Assembly (NCBI GenBank): GCA_003245715.1
Contig: QKCJ01000025.1
Coordinates: 1 to 60,517, forward strand
Length of the DNA: 60,517 nt
Reading direction: 5' to 3'
Source of the DNA: a bacterium
GTDB taxonomy: Bacteria > Planctomycetota > SZUA-567
The notes under the pieces are model-generated. The model saw nothing but the letters and a program-made list of their open reading frames with translations. It was not told where the DNA came from and ran no database searches. The position numbers and the translations under genes are program-made. This document shows, piece by piece, positions 8,612 through 18,018 of the stretch; position 1 is the stretch's first letter; every line of letters begins with the position of its first letter.

Positions 8612-10762
8612 ATGTTAAAAAAATACTTGTGGCTAATACTAGGCGCGTTCCTACTTCTCTGCGGTTGCCAGAATACCTATGATGGTGATGTGCGCATCAC
8701 TGCCGGCAAAGACGGCGGCCTTCTGGCTGTCGCGTCCTACAATTCACTTGGCAAACCCGAGCTTATCAGCTTGCGCCGATTTTCTCTTACCGCGTCTGGT
8801 AAGGATTTTAAGCTTACTGATGCCGGTGAGTACCGCGGAATCCTTGCCGGTATGCACCGTGCCGAAAATGGTTATTACCTGATCTTCTCTGACGGGGCGG
8901 TTTTCATTCTTGAGGATGGAGCGGTCAAGCTTAAGCGTCTCAGTGAGCGTGTGCAGGATTTCCGCCTTATTTCCGCCTGTGGTAATGCCGCAACATTATA
9001 CGCGCTTAATTACACCCCAGCCAAGACCATCGAACTCCTGAAGTTTGACTCCGGTGCAAACAAATGGGAAGACTATAAATTGCCTCTGCCAGAGCCGGGG
9101 ATGATTGCGGCTGCCGAGGTCAGTATCTATAAAGACAGCCCGCTGGTTTTCTGGAAGACTGTTGATGGTGAATTGCCTTCTGCCGGTATCCGCGGGGCGT
9201 ATTATCAGAATTATAAATGGCACTATCTGCTGGGGCCTACCGATGCCTTATACCGCGGCGCGTTTACTGTCTGCGGGCTTGAGACGGGGATCTTTCTCTG
9301 GCAGGAATCGCTCTTTACCTCTAACTCAACTTCCGGAGGCTTGCTCAGTTATTATGACGCAACTTCAGAAGCAGGCGGCTGGCATCTCTTTTCTGCTAAA
9401 ACCATGCCTGCGTCTGATCTGGCCAGAACTGTCTCTCTTTCATCCTCAACGTATGCTAATCGGCTCTGGGTTTGTAGGCTTGGTGTTGACGGGGTAAGGA
9501 TTGCTTATTCTGATGCTGTCGCGAAAAATATCTGGCATGAAGTCGGTACGCCGGCAGAAAAAGAGGTCTCTGCTTTTGACTCGCCATGGCTTATGCCGGT
9601 TCTTGCATTCTTTTTTGCGCTGATTGTTATCCGGCTGATGCGAAGGCGGATGCAGAATGTTCTTAAAAAAGCCGGTCGCTTGTATCCTGGGCGTTTTTTC
9701 CCGGTTCCGACAGTCGCCTCTCCAATTGACCGCGCCGTTGCTCTGGCAATTGACGGTTTTATTGTCTCTCCTTTTCCGTTGGCTTATTTCGGTTTTACCG
9801 TTGACATGTTTAATAAGGGCGCCGGTGCTGGTGCTTTTCAGTCATCAATGGAGTTGGTGATAGCGCAGATAATGGGGGCAGGCGGGTTGACTGTTGTCTG
9901 GCTCTGGCTGGCGGCGCTGATAATTTATTCATTTTTCGCAGAGCTGTTTTTCCGCCGGACTATCGGCAAGAAGCTTCTTGATCTTGAAGTGCGCTCTGTT
10001 GATGGCAGCAAAGCCAGGCTCAGTCAGATACTGCTGCGTAACCTGCTGCGCCTTGTCGACTTTTACCCTGTTTCTATCGGCGGCAGCCATATCTGGTATC
10101 TGATTGCGATGCTCTCTGTAAGTGTCACGCGCAGAAGGCAGCGTGTTGGTGATCTCTTCGCGCGTACCATTGTGCGCAAGGTTGTCTCTGTCAACAAGCG
10201 GCATCTTATTCTTGCCAGCGCTTCACCAAGGAGGCGCGAGCTTTTGTCTGAGCTAGGTTATAATTTTTCAGTTGAGCCAGCTAATGTCGATGAGGTTATC
10301 TTGAGCGGCGTTGATCCGCGCGAGATGGTTGAGCGTATTTCAAGTGACAAGGCCAGGGCTGTAGCCCAGAACTCTGCTCCCGACGCTCTGGTTATTGCCG
10401 CAGACACCGCTGTAATCCTTGACGGACGCATTTTGGGCAAGCCTAATAACCGTCAAGATGCCCTTAAAATGCTCAAGGACCTTTCTGGAAAGACCCATCA
10501 GGTGATAACCGCAGTCACGATTGTCGACAATTCCAGTGGTCAGTTTCTGGAAGGCAGCGATATGACTGAGGTAACGATGCGAAATATCTCAGACGAGCTG
10601 ATCCATGAATATATCGCAACCGGCGAGGCTGATGATAAGGCCGGCGCCTATGCCATTCAGGGCGAGGGCGGCAAATTTGTGACTACCGTTACCGGCAGTG
10701 TCTCAAATGTGATCGGTTTTCCTGTTGAGCTTGTGCAGGAAATGCTCAAGGATCTCTGCTAG
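8612..10762 (+). CDS. Fusion: lipoprotein sensor domain + RDD membrane domain + Maf nucleotide pyrophosphatase
   Basis: One uninterrupted 716-codon frame joins three units. Residues 1-19 are a lipoprotein-type signal (LCGC, Cys19), followed to about residue 320 by a beta-rich extracytoplasmic domain of unknown fold. A membrane segment at about 325-345 leads to an RDD membrane domain (about 369-523: SPIDRAVALAID, the GKKLLDLEV segment, and the closing RRRQRVGDLFARTIV). Residues 530-716 are a complete Maf domain: ASASPRRRELL, AADTAV with the catalytic Asp, and GAYAIQGEGG. Maf enzymes hydrolyse non-canonical or methylated nucleoside triphosphates and are normally separate soluble proteins of about 190 residues. 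A possible internal GTG at 10172 has no ribosome site. Topology should place Maf in the cytoplasm. It starts 21 bp after gph, so a shared operon is likely. Confidence 0.85.
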   Translation: MLKKYLWLILGAFLLLCGCQNTYDGDVRITAGKDGGLLAVASYNSLGKPELISLRRFSLTASGKDFKLTDAGEYRGILAGMHRAENGYYLIFSDGAVFILEDGAVKLKRLSERVQDFRLISACGNAATLYALNYTPAKTIELLKFDSGANKWEDYKLPLPEPGMIAAAEVSIYKDSPLVFWKTVDGELPSAGIRGAYYQNYKWHYLLGPTDALYRGAFTVCGLETGIFLWQESLFTSNSTSGGLLSYYDATSEAGGWHLFSAKTMPASDLARTVSLSSSTYANRLWVCRLGVDGVRIAYSDAVAKNIWHEVGTPAEKEVSAFDSPWLMPVLAFFFALIVIRLMRRRMQNVLKKAGRLYPGRFFPVPTVASPIDRAVALAIDGFIVSPFPLAYFGFTVDMFNKGAGAGAFQSSMELVIAQIMGAGGLTVVWLWLAALIIYSFFAELFFRRTIGKKLLDLEVRSVDGSKARLSQILLRNLLRLVDFYPVSIGGSHIWYLIAMLSVSVTRRRQRVGDLFARTIVRKVVSVNKRHLILASASPRRRELLSELGYNFSVEPANVDEVILSGVDPREMVERISSDKARAVAQNSAPDALVIAADTAVILDGRILGKPNNRQDALKMLKDLSGKTHQVITAVTIVDNSSGQFLEGSDMTEVTMRNISDELIHEYIATGEADDKAGAYAIQGEGGKFVTTVTGSVSNVIGFPVELVQEMLKDLC

Positions 10763-11058
10763 CTTACTCAGCTTTTTGGGCTGGCCTGTTTTGTCGTGAA
10801 ATCAGCCATGTGACGTGAATGCCCACACATTTCCATTTCCTCCTGATTGTCGCCACTTTCTTCTAATCCTCTTGTCTGGCGGCAGATAGCTGTTCATGTT
10901 ACTACTTTTCAAACTGGTATACTAGTTGTTTTGAATTCAATGTCAGAAGCAGATATTTATTATTAGCGGTCCTTTGAGGTTGCAATCAACGTTCGTGCGC
11001 TGGCGCAAACCGAATCTATTATTTGTTTCAGAGCGGGAATTAAATTAAGGAGATTACC
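10763..11058. other. Intergenic region without a recognised gene
   Basis: This 296-bp gap has no convincing reading frame. It includes the near-palindrome AACTGGTATACTAGTT around 10913-10928, which could be an operator or contain a -10 element for the DUF1566 gene, but I cannot assign a matching -35 box. No RNA gene or strong terminator was seen. Confidence 0.5.
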
Positions 11059-12537
11059 ATGAGAAAGGCTAACAGCTTATTTTGGTTTGTGGCGATAATG
11101 CTTGTTTTTACGGTTAAAGCTACAGAGAAACTTCCTTATCCGGTTGTCGATACCAATCAGAACCGTTGCTTCAGTAATGGCAAGGAGATTGAATATCCGG
11201 CTGAGGGGGCGAAATTTTACGGGCAGGACGCCCAGTTTCAGGGTTTGGCTCCAGCATACAAGAATAATGGGGACGGTACGATTACTGATCTCAACACCGG
11301 CTTGATGTGGGTGAAGACGCCGGATCTGAAGGATAAAAAGACCTGGGATGAAGCAAAAAGCGGCGCCTCTTCATGCCGGGTAGGCGGATATACAGACTGG
11401 CGTCTTCCGACTATTAAGGAGCTTTACTCATTGATTGATTTTAACGGTTACTCAATGATGACTGCTGCGGAATCGGTTCCGTATCTTGATACCAAATACT
11501 TTGACTTTGTTTATGGCGCAAGCAGGGGCAGCTCGAAGATTGGCGGCCGGGTTATCGACGCACAGTACTGGTCTGCGACGAAATACGTCGGCCTGACCAT
11601 GGATGGCAATGAGACTGTTTTTGGCGTTAATTTTGCTGACGGGCGCATCAAGGGCTATCCGGCGAAGACCAGAAACTGGCGTCGTATGGAACAGTTTGTC
11701 CGTTATGTGCGCGGCAATATCGAGTATGGTAAAAACGATTTTGTTGATAATAAGGACGGGACAATTACTGACCGCGCCACCGGACTTATCTGGGCGAAGG
11801 CTGATAGTGGCAAGGCGCTTAACTGGCAGCAGGCGCTTGAGTATGCCAATAAATTCAAACTCGGCGGTTACTCTGATTGGCGGTTGCCTAATGCCAAAGA
11901 GTTACAGAGTATTGTTGACTACACCCGCGCGCCTGATGCCAGAGGTGGTGCACCTAAAACCGCGGCGCTTGATCCGGTCTTTGATCTGACCAGTCAGGAC
12001 TCATGGTTTTGGACTGGTACCACGCACCTTGAGCATCAGCGCTGCACCTTTGCTGTTTATATCTGTTTCGGACAGGGATGGGGGCATATGCACGGCCAGA
12101 GCATGAATGTTCACGGAGCGGGCGCGCAGCGCAGTGATCCCAAATCAGGTTCGCCTTCATCATGGTCTGGTGGCCATGGACCGCAGGGGGATGAAATCCG
12201 CATCTATAATTATGTCCGTTGTGTCCGGGGAGGCGTTGCCGAGAAGGTCGAGTCAGGCCCTTCAGTAAGCACAAAATTCAATAATTCAGGAGTGCTGCGT
12301 GAAGAGCGTCAGGGTGGAGGTATGCGTGATTCTTCAGGCCGTGACAGTAATGACAATAATCGTGGCAAGCGTAGCCGTCCGGGGTTTGTAAGCCGGCTTG
12401 ATCGTGATAACGACAACAAGGTCTCACGCTCAGAATTTGACGGCCCCGCAGACCAATTTGACGTGCTGGATAAAAATAGTGATGGCTATCTCAGTGAGGA
12501 CGAAGCGCCAGCTTTCCCGCCCAAGCACCTCAGATAA
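11059..12537 (+). CDS. Secreted DUF1566 (Lcl-like) repeat protein with C-terminal EF-hands
   Basis: A 492-residue exported protein. The N-terminal 22 residues are a signal peptide without a lipobox. Two DUF1566/Lcl-type domains follow, each opening with DGTITD..TGL.W and continuing with GGY(T/S)DWRLP..KEL (about residues 70-225 and 230-395). The C-terminal 60 residues hold two EF-hand calcium loops, DRDNDNKVSRSE and DKNSDGYLSEDE, after a basic/Asn-rich linker. DUF1566 domains occur in surface or collagen-binding-like proteins and in sulfatase-type folds, so binding to an extracellular polymer is the likely role; I infer nothing more specific. The ATG follows AAGGAGA. It converges with the alpha-galactosidase gene across a shared hairpin. 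Confidence 0.85.
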   Translation: MRKANSLFWFVAIMLVFTVKATEKLPYPVVDTNQNRCFSNGKEIEYPAEGAKFYGQDAQFQGLAPAYKNNGDGTITDLNTGLMWVKTPDLKDKKTWDEAKSGASSCRVGGYTDWRLPTIKELYSLIDFNGYSMMTAAESVPYLDTKYFDFVYGASRGSSKIGGRVIDAQYWSATKYVGLTMDGNETVFGVNFADGRIKGYPAKTRNWRRMEQFVRYVRGNIEYGKNDFVDNKDGTITDRATGLIWAKADSGKALNWQQALEYANKFKLGGYSDWRLPNAKELQSIVDYTRAPDARGGAPKTAALDPVFDLTSQDSWFWTGTTHLEHQRCTFAVYICFGQGWGHMHGQSMNVHGAGAQRSDPKSGSPSSWSGGHGPQGDEIRIYNYVRCVRGGVAEKVESGPSVSTKFNNSGVLREERQGGGMRDSSGRDSNDNNRGKRSRPGFVSRLDRDNDNKVSRSEFDGPADQFDVLDKNSDGYLSEDEAPAFPPKHLR

Positions 12538-12558
12538 TAATATGCTTTCTTATGCAAA

Positions 12559-12595
12559 AATAAACCCCGGCCTGCTTGAGTGGTCGGGGTTTATT
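12559..12595. terminator. Bidirectional terminator between convergent genes
   Basis: An 11-bp perfect inverted repeat, AATAAACCCCG with CGGGGTTTATT, is separated by 15 bp. It lies 22 bp after the DUF1566 stop and 21 bp after the alpha-galactosidase stop, with A-rich and T-rich flanks that serve both strands. Confidence 0.85.
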
Positions 12596-12615
12596 GTCAT
12601 TCATCATTATCAGGA

Positions 12616-14625
12616 TTATTTTTTTATGCGCCACCAGCCGTAAGTCATTGTTTCTGGCAGTGTGACCTGAATAACCGCTTGGTCAATATTGATGCTGCCA
12701 ACACCGGAAATCTGCTCAATATCTGCATTGTTCTCAAGCTCAACCGGGAGGTCAAAGCTGAAGTTGTCACGTCTGGTTATTTCCCTGAACGCCAGCAAGT
12801 GGCAGTATTCTGCGCCCTCGACAAAGTAACCGCTCCAGCTTGCGCCGCAGGGTTTCTGGCCAATGGGGTAAACCGTCGAGGTGTGCAGCTCATGGCGGTA
12901 CTTCTTCCAGAGGGGTAAAATTTTAGCCATCTCATTTTTTTGTTTAGCACCGAGATTACTCAGCTCGCACCACATCAGCGGGCTTGAAACCATGATCGTC
13001 GCAAAGACATATTCACTGTTGTAGTTTGCAGGCGCAAGGGGTGTCTCAGGGTATTTGTCCGTGTTTCTTGCGAGATTGAGAATCTCCATCCGCAGGATTG
13101 AGGGTGGCAGTATCCGGCTAAGCTGCCAGAGGTTACGGAATGTTGCGTGCGGCCAGTATGAAGCGTGGTCGCTATAACGGTTTTCAACAAAAATCGCCCC
13201 GACATCAGGTGCGCCGAAATATCCGGGCCGTATTCCTGAAGTCACATCAAGATCAATCAGAATCTTGCCAGAAGACTCATCGGCAATTTTCTTGAACATT
13301 TTCTTGAGGTTTGTCTCGCCTGATTTGGTCTTGGCCTTGACGCTGTCTGCCTTAAAATGCAGTACGCCGTACCTGCGCCAGAGTTCGAGGATCGTATCCG
13401 CGTCCTTCTCCCAGTTTGTAAAGTCATGTGATGAATCCGGCGCGTACCAGAGTCCGATACCGATTCCGTTATCATTGGCCTGTTTTATAACCGGCTCCAG
13501 CCCTTCAGGTAGACGTTTCCTGTTCGGTGTCCAGAAATCCGCATCGGCAGCGTGGAATCCCTCCCACACCCCACCTTCAGCCGCCGCGTTAACCGAGTTT
13601 GCCGAGACTCCCTGCTGCCAACCGTCATCAATCTGGCAGACATCAAGCCCCATTTCAATTGCTGTTGCGACTTCCTTTTTGAGAAAGTCATTGGTGATCG
13701 CGCCGTCCTGGCTGCGGTCGCCCCAGGTGTTACTGATGAATAATCCGTCGCACTCTGGGTTGTATGGATGGAGGATTGTGCGTTCCTTCTGCACGGCTTT
13801 GGTTATTCCGGGTTCTCCTCCGGTAAACGGGATAACCGTCCAGTCATAGCTGTTCTGGTAGCTGCCTCCGGCAAAGTCATAAAGTTTCAGCTCAGACAAT
13901 GTTACTTCAAGGTCATTTTTTTCCGTCAGCGGCCGGGCGTGTGGCAGGGGGGCATGCTTGAGAAGAATCAGCCCCTCGCCGCTGAGCGGGTCCATAAGGG
14001 CAAACAGGCAGCCAGTCCCCGTAAAACCTTCAGAACGTGAAACCCTAAATTCGTCCCAGCTCAATAGATTATCCGCACGGTCTGTCGCGTCCTTGAGGTT
14101 TGCGGTGAATAAAAGCTTGTTTACGTTTACTGACATCCAGTTTTCAATTCTGCAGATATCAAAGGCGGCTTTCTCTTCCTCATTTTTCATCTCCGCCAGT
14201 TCAATACCGTCAAGAGATTTTGCGCTGTTTTCATTATCACTTCCGGTAGAGGGGAAGAATTTTTGGCCATGCCGGGCATTCTGCAGGATAAAATTCGCTT
14301 CTGGCGCAATCGCAAAATTATAAACAGACTCGGCGCCATTAATTTCCGCCACAAGCGAAATATGCAGCGCGTCAATTGAGCCGTTTACCAGCGGCGCGGT
14401 TTGGTCTTTGAATGTTGTCTTAGCTCTGCCTGAGGATTTTTCGGTAATGTTGTATAGCGTATAGATCTTGCCGCCGCATTTATCTTCAAGATCCAGTGCC
14501 TGCAGATAATTGTCCTTTAGCAGCCAGCGCCGCTGAATCGCCCTGTTGCCGATAACCAGTATCCCGTCAGTAAAATCTGCATAACAATCCTTAAATGCAG
14601 AGTTGGTTGCTCCTGTGCCAGACAT
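12616..14625 (-). CDS. Alpha-galactosidase-like glycoside hydrolase (clan GH-D, GH36-type)
   Basis: A 669-residue glycosidase with the architecture of the GH36/GH27 clan: an N-terminal beta-sandwich (about residues 1-290), a catalytic (beta/alpha)8 barrel and a C-terminal sheet. Barrel signatures are CQIDDGWQQG, GIGIGLWYAPDSSHDF, the probable nucleophile Asp in LHFKADSVK, and DLDVTSGIRPG in the region of the acid/base Asp. It should release terminal alpha-linked galactose from oligosaccharides. There is no signal peptide, so it acts in the cytoplasm on imported sugars; a galactokinase gene lies 26 kb away. I chose the ATG at 14625 because AAGGG is eight bases upstream; the ATG at 14631 is too close. 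The substrate could instead be another alpha-galactoside or related sugar. Confidence 0.85.
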   Translation of the reverse strand: MSGTGATNSAFKDCYADFTDGILVIGNRAIQRRWLLKDNYLQALDLEDKCGGKIYTLYNITEKSSGRAKTTFKDQTAPLVNGSIDALHISLVAEINGAESVYNFAIAPEANFILQNARHGQKFFPSTGSDNENSAKSLDGIELAEMKNEEEKAAFDICRIENWMSVNVNKLLFTANLKDATDRADNLLSWDEFRVSRSEGFTGTGCLFALMDPLSGEGLILLKHAPLPHARPLTEKNDLEVTLSELKLYDFAGGSYQNSYDWTVIPFTGGEPGITKAVQKERTILHPYNPECDGLFISNTWGDRSQDGAITNDFLKKEVATAIEMGLDVCQIDDGWQQGVSANSVNAAAEGGVWEGFHAADADFWTPNRKRLPEGLEPVIKQANDNGIGIGLWYAPDSSHDFTNWEKDADTILELWRRYGVLHFKADSVKAKTKSGETNLKKMFKKIADESSGKILIDLDVTSGIRPGYFGAPDVGAIFVENRYSDHASYWPHATFRNLWQLSRILPPSILRMEILNLARNTDKYPETPLAPANYNSEYVFATIMVSSPLMWCELSNLGAKQKNEMAKILPLWKKYRHELHTSTVYPIGQKPCGASWSGYFVEGAEYCHLLAFREITRRDNFSFDLPVELENNADIEQISGVGSINIDQAVIQVTLPETMTYGWWRIKK

Positions 14626-14641
14626 ATTCATTTCCCTTGAG

Positions 14642-14710
14642 TTTTGATAAAAAATAAAATTGTTAGTTGCATACTACACAATACCAGTTGTTGGTCAAGT
14701 TTTATCAAAA
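14642..14710 (-). promoter_or_regulatory. Promoter of the alpha-galactosidase gene flanked by inverted operators
   Basis: On the - strand, TTGACC (14698-14693) and TAGTAT (14676-14671) form a promoter with a 16-bp spacer. The 11-mer TTTTATCAAAA (14700-14710) touches the -35 box from upstream. Its exact reverse complement TTTTGATAAAA (14642-14652) lies in the 5' untranslated region. The paired sites suggest a repressor that could bind both and bend or loop the DNA. Confidence 0.6.
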
Positions 14711-14976
14711 TTTTAGCTTTATAACCACAATAACAGCGTTATAGTGTATTATTTTGTCTTTTGTTTTTACATATTAGCCTATAAATGCCAAAATGCGGCA
14801 GGTTTTAGGCATTTATGTCTTTATTGCTATTGCACCGTTTGGATAAATAAGTACCATGATGTAGAAAGATTTATGTGGCAAGTGAACTGTCAGACTTTTA
14901 TCGCACGCAGAATCCTCTGGGGGTTCTGTTTTTTTTTGCTGATTATTTTTTTATTAATAGATTCGGGGAGTTTTTG
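14711..14976. other. AT-rich intergenic region with an inverted repeat
   Basis: No gene is evident between the alpha-galactosidase promoter and the SulP gene. It contains the 9-bp inverted repeat ATAAATGCC (14781-14789) and GGCATTTAT (14808-14816) separated by 18 bp, which could be an operator or a weak hairpin. The SulP frame is open upstream to 14875, but the ribosome site favours a start at 14977. Confidence 0.5.
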
Positions 14977-16584
14977 ATGAGCAGTGAGAACAGATTTTTC
15001 AAGCTTAAGATTGCCAGGCCGCGCAATATCCGTAATGATGTGCTTTCGGGGCTTACGGTTGCGCTGGCGTTGGTGCCTGAAGCAGTTGCTTTTTCCTTTG
15101 TGGCGCATGTTGATCCGACGATCGGCTTGTATGCGGCATTTATGATGGGGCTGATTACGGCAATTTTCGGCGGCCGTCCGGGGATGATTTCCGGGGCTAC
15201 GGGGGCGGTTGCGGTTATTTTTGCGCCGCTGGTGGTTGAACAGACGCAGCGGGTGGGGTTGGCGGGTGCTACGCAGTATCTCTTTGCTGCTGTTATTCTT
15301 ATGGGGCTGATCCAGATACTTTTCGGTGTTCTTAAATTCGGCAAATTCATCCGTATGGTTCCGCATCCGGTGATGCTTGGTTTTGTCAATGGTCTGGCCA
15401 TTATCATCTTTAAAGCCCAGTTTTCGCAGTTTTATGTCGGGGTGGGTGAGAACGCAAAACTCCTAGCTACAACCCCGCTGCTGATAATGATCGGCATGAT
15501 TATTCTGACCATGCTTATCTGCCATATCCTGCCGAAATTCACCAAAGCCGTCCCCGCTACATTATCCGCCATTATAATTGTCAGCATCCTTGCTTACATT
15601 CTTGATGTTACCGGCATCCATACCTCTCGTACTGTTCTTGATTTTGTCAAGGATATCGACCCGTCAAAGACAACGATTGAGGCGTCTTTGCCTTCGTTTG
15701 CCCTGCCTGAGGTGCCTTTCAGCTGGGAGACCTTCAAGCTGATAGTCCCGTTCTCGATTCTTGCGGCTGCGGTGGGTCTGATTGAATCCCTCCTGACTTT
15801 GGCTCTTGTTGACGAGCTGACTGAGACCCGTGGACGTGGCAACAGGGAGAGTATGGCGCAGGGACTGGCTAATTTCGTCAACGGTTTCTTTGGCGGAATG
15901 GGTGGCTGTGCGATGATCGGCCAGAGCATGATTAATATCCGTGGCGGGGGCAGGGGGCGCAGCTCCGGAATTGCCGCGGCATTATTTCTGCTGACGTTTA
16001 TACTCTGGACGGCGCCGTATGTTGAGAAGATTCCTCTGGCGGCTCTGGTTGGGGTGATGTTTATGGTGGTGATTGCGACTTTTGAGTGGTCCAGCTTTCG
16101 CATCCTTGGTGATATACCAAAGTCTGACGCCATTATTATCGCACTGGTCTCGATTATTACTTTCATCGAAAATCTTGCCATTGCGGTGCTTGTGGGTGTT
16201 ATCACTTCAGCCCTGGTCTTTGCCTGGAAGAAGAGCCGCAAGATTTATGTAACCATCTCATCCGAGAAACCCGGCTCAAAGGTCTATCTCCTTGATGGCT
16301 GCCTCTTCTTTGGTTCGGTCGCATCATTCAAAAACCTCTTTGATTATCATAACGATCCGGAGAATATCGTTATTGACTTCGCCCAGTCGCGGGTTTACGA
16401 TCATTCCGGCCTTGAGGCGATCAATAATGTCTCTGAGAAGTACGCCTCACTCGGTAAAAAGCTCCACCTCTATAACCTCAGCCCTGAGTGTGCAAGCCTG
16501 ATAGACAAAGGTAAAAACATCATTGAGGTCAGCGTGATCGACAATCTCGACTGGCACCATCTGGCTGATGATTCGCTTGATTAA
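14977..16584 (+). CDS. SulP-family anion transporter with STAS domain
   Basis: A 535-residue inner-membrane transporter of the SulP/SLC26 family. The first 430 residues are hydrophobic with about 12 membrane segments and include the family's early ALALVPEAVAFSFVAHVDP..GLYAAF region and the NFVNGFFGGMGGCAMIGQS segment. The C-terminal 110 residues are a cytoplasmic STAS domain (VIDFAQSRVYDHSGLEAI). Family substrates include sulfate, bicarbonate and other anions; the sequence alone does not decide which one. The open frame extends to 14875, but the ATG at 14977 has GGGGAG six bases upstream, and the extra residues would be atypical for the family. Confidence 0.92.
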   Translation: MSSENRFFKLKIARPRNIRNDVLSGLTVALALVPEAVAFSFVAHVDPTIGLYAAFMMGLITAIFGGRPGMISGATGAVAVIFAPLVVEQTQRVGLAGATQYLFAAVILMGLIQILFGVLKFGKFIRMVPHPVMLGFVNGLAIIIFKAQFSQFYVGVGENAKLLATTPLLIMIGMIILTMLICHILPKFTKAVPATLSAIIIVSILAYILDVTGIHTSRTVLDFVKDIDPSKTTIEASLPSFALPEVPFSWETFKLIVPFSILAAAVGLIESLLTLALVDELTETRGRGNRESMAQGLANFVNGFFGGMGGCAMIGQSMINIRGGGRGRSSGIAAALFLLTFILWTAPYVEKIPLAALVGVMFMVVIATFEWSSFRILGDIPKSDAIIIALVSIITFIENLAIAVLVGVITSALVFAWKKSRKIYVTISSEKPGSKVYLLDGCLFFGSVASFKNLFDYHNDPENIVIDFAQSRVYDHSGLEAINNVSEKYASLGKKLHLYNLSPECASLIDKGKNIIEVSVIDNLDWHHLADDSLD

Positions 16585-16610
16585 TCCGTAATTCCGGTGT
16601 CTTTATCCAC

Positions 16611-16721
16611 TTGCGCCGGATGGTTAATCTGATATAATTTACTAATCATTTACGTTACGCTGCGGTGTATGCAAGAAAACCTTTTGGGTCGCACTGCGGG
16701 AATAAAAAATAGGAGATCGAA
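16611..16721 (+). promoter_or_regulatory. argG promoter and leader
   Basis: TTGCGC (16611-16616) and TATAAT (16633-16638) are 16 bp apart. The leader of about 75 nt can form an 8-bp stem between CTGCGGTG (16660-16667) and CACTGCGG (16692-16699), with two G-U pairs. It ends in AGGAGA seven bases before the argG ATG. No ARG-box-like operator was recognised. Confidence 0.6.
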
Positions 16722-17924
16722 ATGGCTGAAAAGTTGATTCTGCTTTACTCTGGCGGTCTTGATACCAGTGTTATCTGCAAGTGGCTGGCTGACCAGGATT
16801 ATGAAATTATCTGTTACGCTGCTGACGTCGGACAGCGCGAAGAGTGGGACTCAATGGAGAAGAAGGCCCTCGCTTCAGGCGCCAAGAAGATGATTATCTC
16901 AGACCTCAAAGAGAAATTCGTCAAGGATTTCTGCTTCCCGGCTCTGCGCTTCAATGCTAAATATGAAGGCCGTTATTTCCTCGGCACCTCACTTGCCCGT
17001 CCTTGTATCGCTGAAGAGCTTGTACGTATCGCCAAGGAGGAAGGCGCAACAACCTTCGCCCACGGTGCAACCGGTAAGGGTAACGACCAGGTTCGTTTTG
17101 AGCTGACAGTTGCTGCTCTTGCACCGAAGATGAAGGTTATCGCTCCATGGCGCATGAAAGAGTTCACCGAGACCTTCAAGGGGCGTAACGATCTTATTGA
17201 TTACGCAGCCAAGCACAATATCCCCGTCAAGGCCAGCAAGAAAAAGCCTTGGAGTTCAGACGAGAATTCACTGCATATCTCATTTGAAGCTGGTGTTCTT
17301 GAAGACCCTGCCTACTGTCCTGACAAGGAAATGTTCGAGCTTTCAGTTGACCCCAAAGATGCTCCTGATGCTGCTGAAATTATCGAGGTTGAATACGAAA
17401 AGGGCATACCAGTCAAGCTTAACGGCGAAGCTCTGTCACCGCTTAAAATGCTTGAAGCCTGTAACAAACTCGGCGGCAAGCACGGCATCGGCCGTATTGA
17501 TATGGTCGAGAGCCGCTTTGTCGGTATGAAGAGCCGCGGCGTTTATGAGACTCCAGGCGGTGCTATCCTCTATGAAGGCCACCGCGATCTCGAAGGTATC
17601 AGCATGGATCGTGATCTGATGCACCTGCGTGATACCCTCATCCCGCGCTTTGCCCAGCTTACTTACTACGGTTTCTGGTTCTGCCGCGAGATGGACGCAC
17701 TGATGGCCTTTATGGAGGAGAGCCAGCGCTACGTGACCGGTAAGGTCAAGCTTGAGCTTTACAAGGGTAACGCTACGGTAATCGGCCGCGAATGCCCGGC
17801 ATCGCTCTACGACGAGATGATTGCAAGTATGGAGGATGACGGCGGCGCTTATGATCAGACCGACGCCACTGGCTTTATCCGCCTGCAGGGTCTGCCGCTT
17901 CGCGCCCACGCCCGCCGCAAATAA
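16722..17924 (+). CDS. argG: Argininosuccinate synthase
   Basis: This enzyme condenses citrulline and aspartate with ATP to argininosuccinate, the penultimate step of arginine synthesis. The 400-residue length is typical. The ATP pyrophosphatase loop LLYSGGLDTSV is at the N-terminus (about residues 7-17). It is followed by FAHGATGKGNDQVRFE, APWR and the SSDENSLH region, all typical of type-I enzymes. It has its own promoter and terminator, with no other arginine gene beside it. The ATG follows AGGAGA. Confidence 0.97.
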   Translation: MAEKLILLYSGGLDTSVICKWLADQDYEIICYAADVGQREEWDSMEKKALASGAKKMIISDLKEKFVKDFCFPALRFNAKYEGRYFLGTSLARPCIAEELVRIAKEEGATTFAHGATGKGNDQVRFELTVAALAPKMKVIAPWRMKEFTETFKGRNDLIDYAAKHNIPVKASKKKPWSSDENSLHISFEAGVLEDPAYCPDKEMFELSVDPKDAPDAAEIIEVEYEKGIPVKLNGEALSPLKMLEACNKLGGKHGIGRIDMVESRFVGMKSRGVYETPGGAILYEGHRDLEGISMDRDLMHLRDTLIPRFAQLTYYGFWFCREMDALMAFMEESQRYVTGKVKLELYKGNATVIGRECPASLYDEMIASMEDDGGAYDQTDATGFIRLQGLPLRAHARRK

Positions 17925-17953
17925 GCTTGCATCAAAGATCATAAAATTTTATC

Positions 17954-17996
17954 ATATAAGGAAGGCTGATTTGGCCTTCCTTATATTCTTTTTATA
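17954..17996 (+). terminator. argG intrinsic terminator
   Basis: A perfect 13-bp stem, ATATAAGGAAGGC with GCCTTCCTTATAT, has a 7-nt loop and is followed by TCTTTTTAT. It lies 29 bp after the argG stop. Confidence 0.9.
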
Positions 17997-18018
17997 ATTA
18001 TTGACAGGTTTGGCTGTG

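Noticed and set aside
10160..10210. Separate maf gene starting inside the fusion at GTG 10172
   Set aside because: It is in frame, but has no ribosome site and the whole frame is uninterrupted; a fusion is the simpler reading, though internal initiation cannot be excluded.
16669..16737. Short frame overlapping the argG start with tandem Arg codons AGG AGA
   Set aside because: Those two codons are simply the argG ribosome site, the frame lacks its own ribosome site, and no alternative hairpins with a T tract follow.
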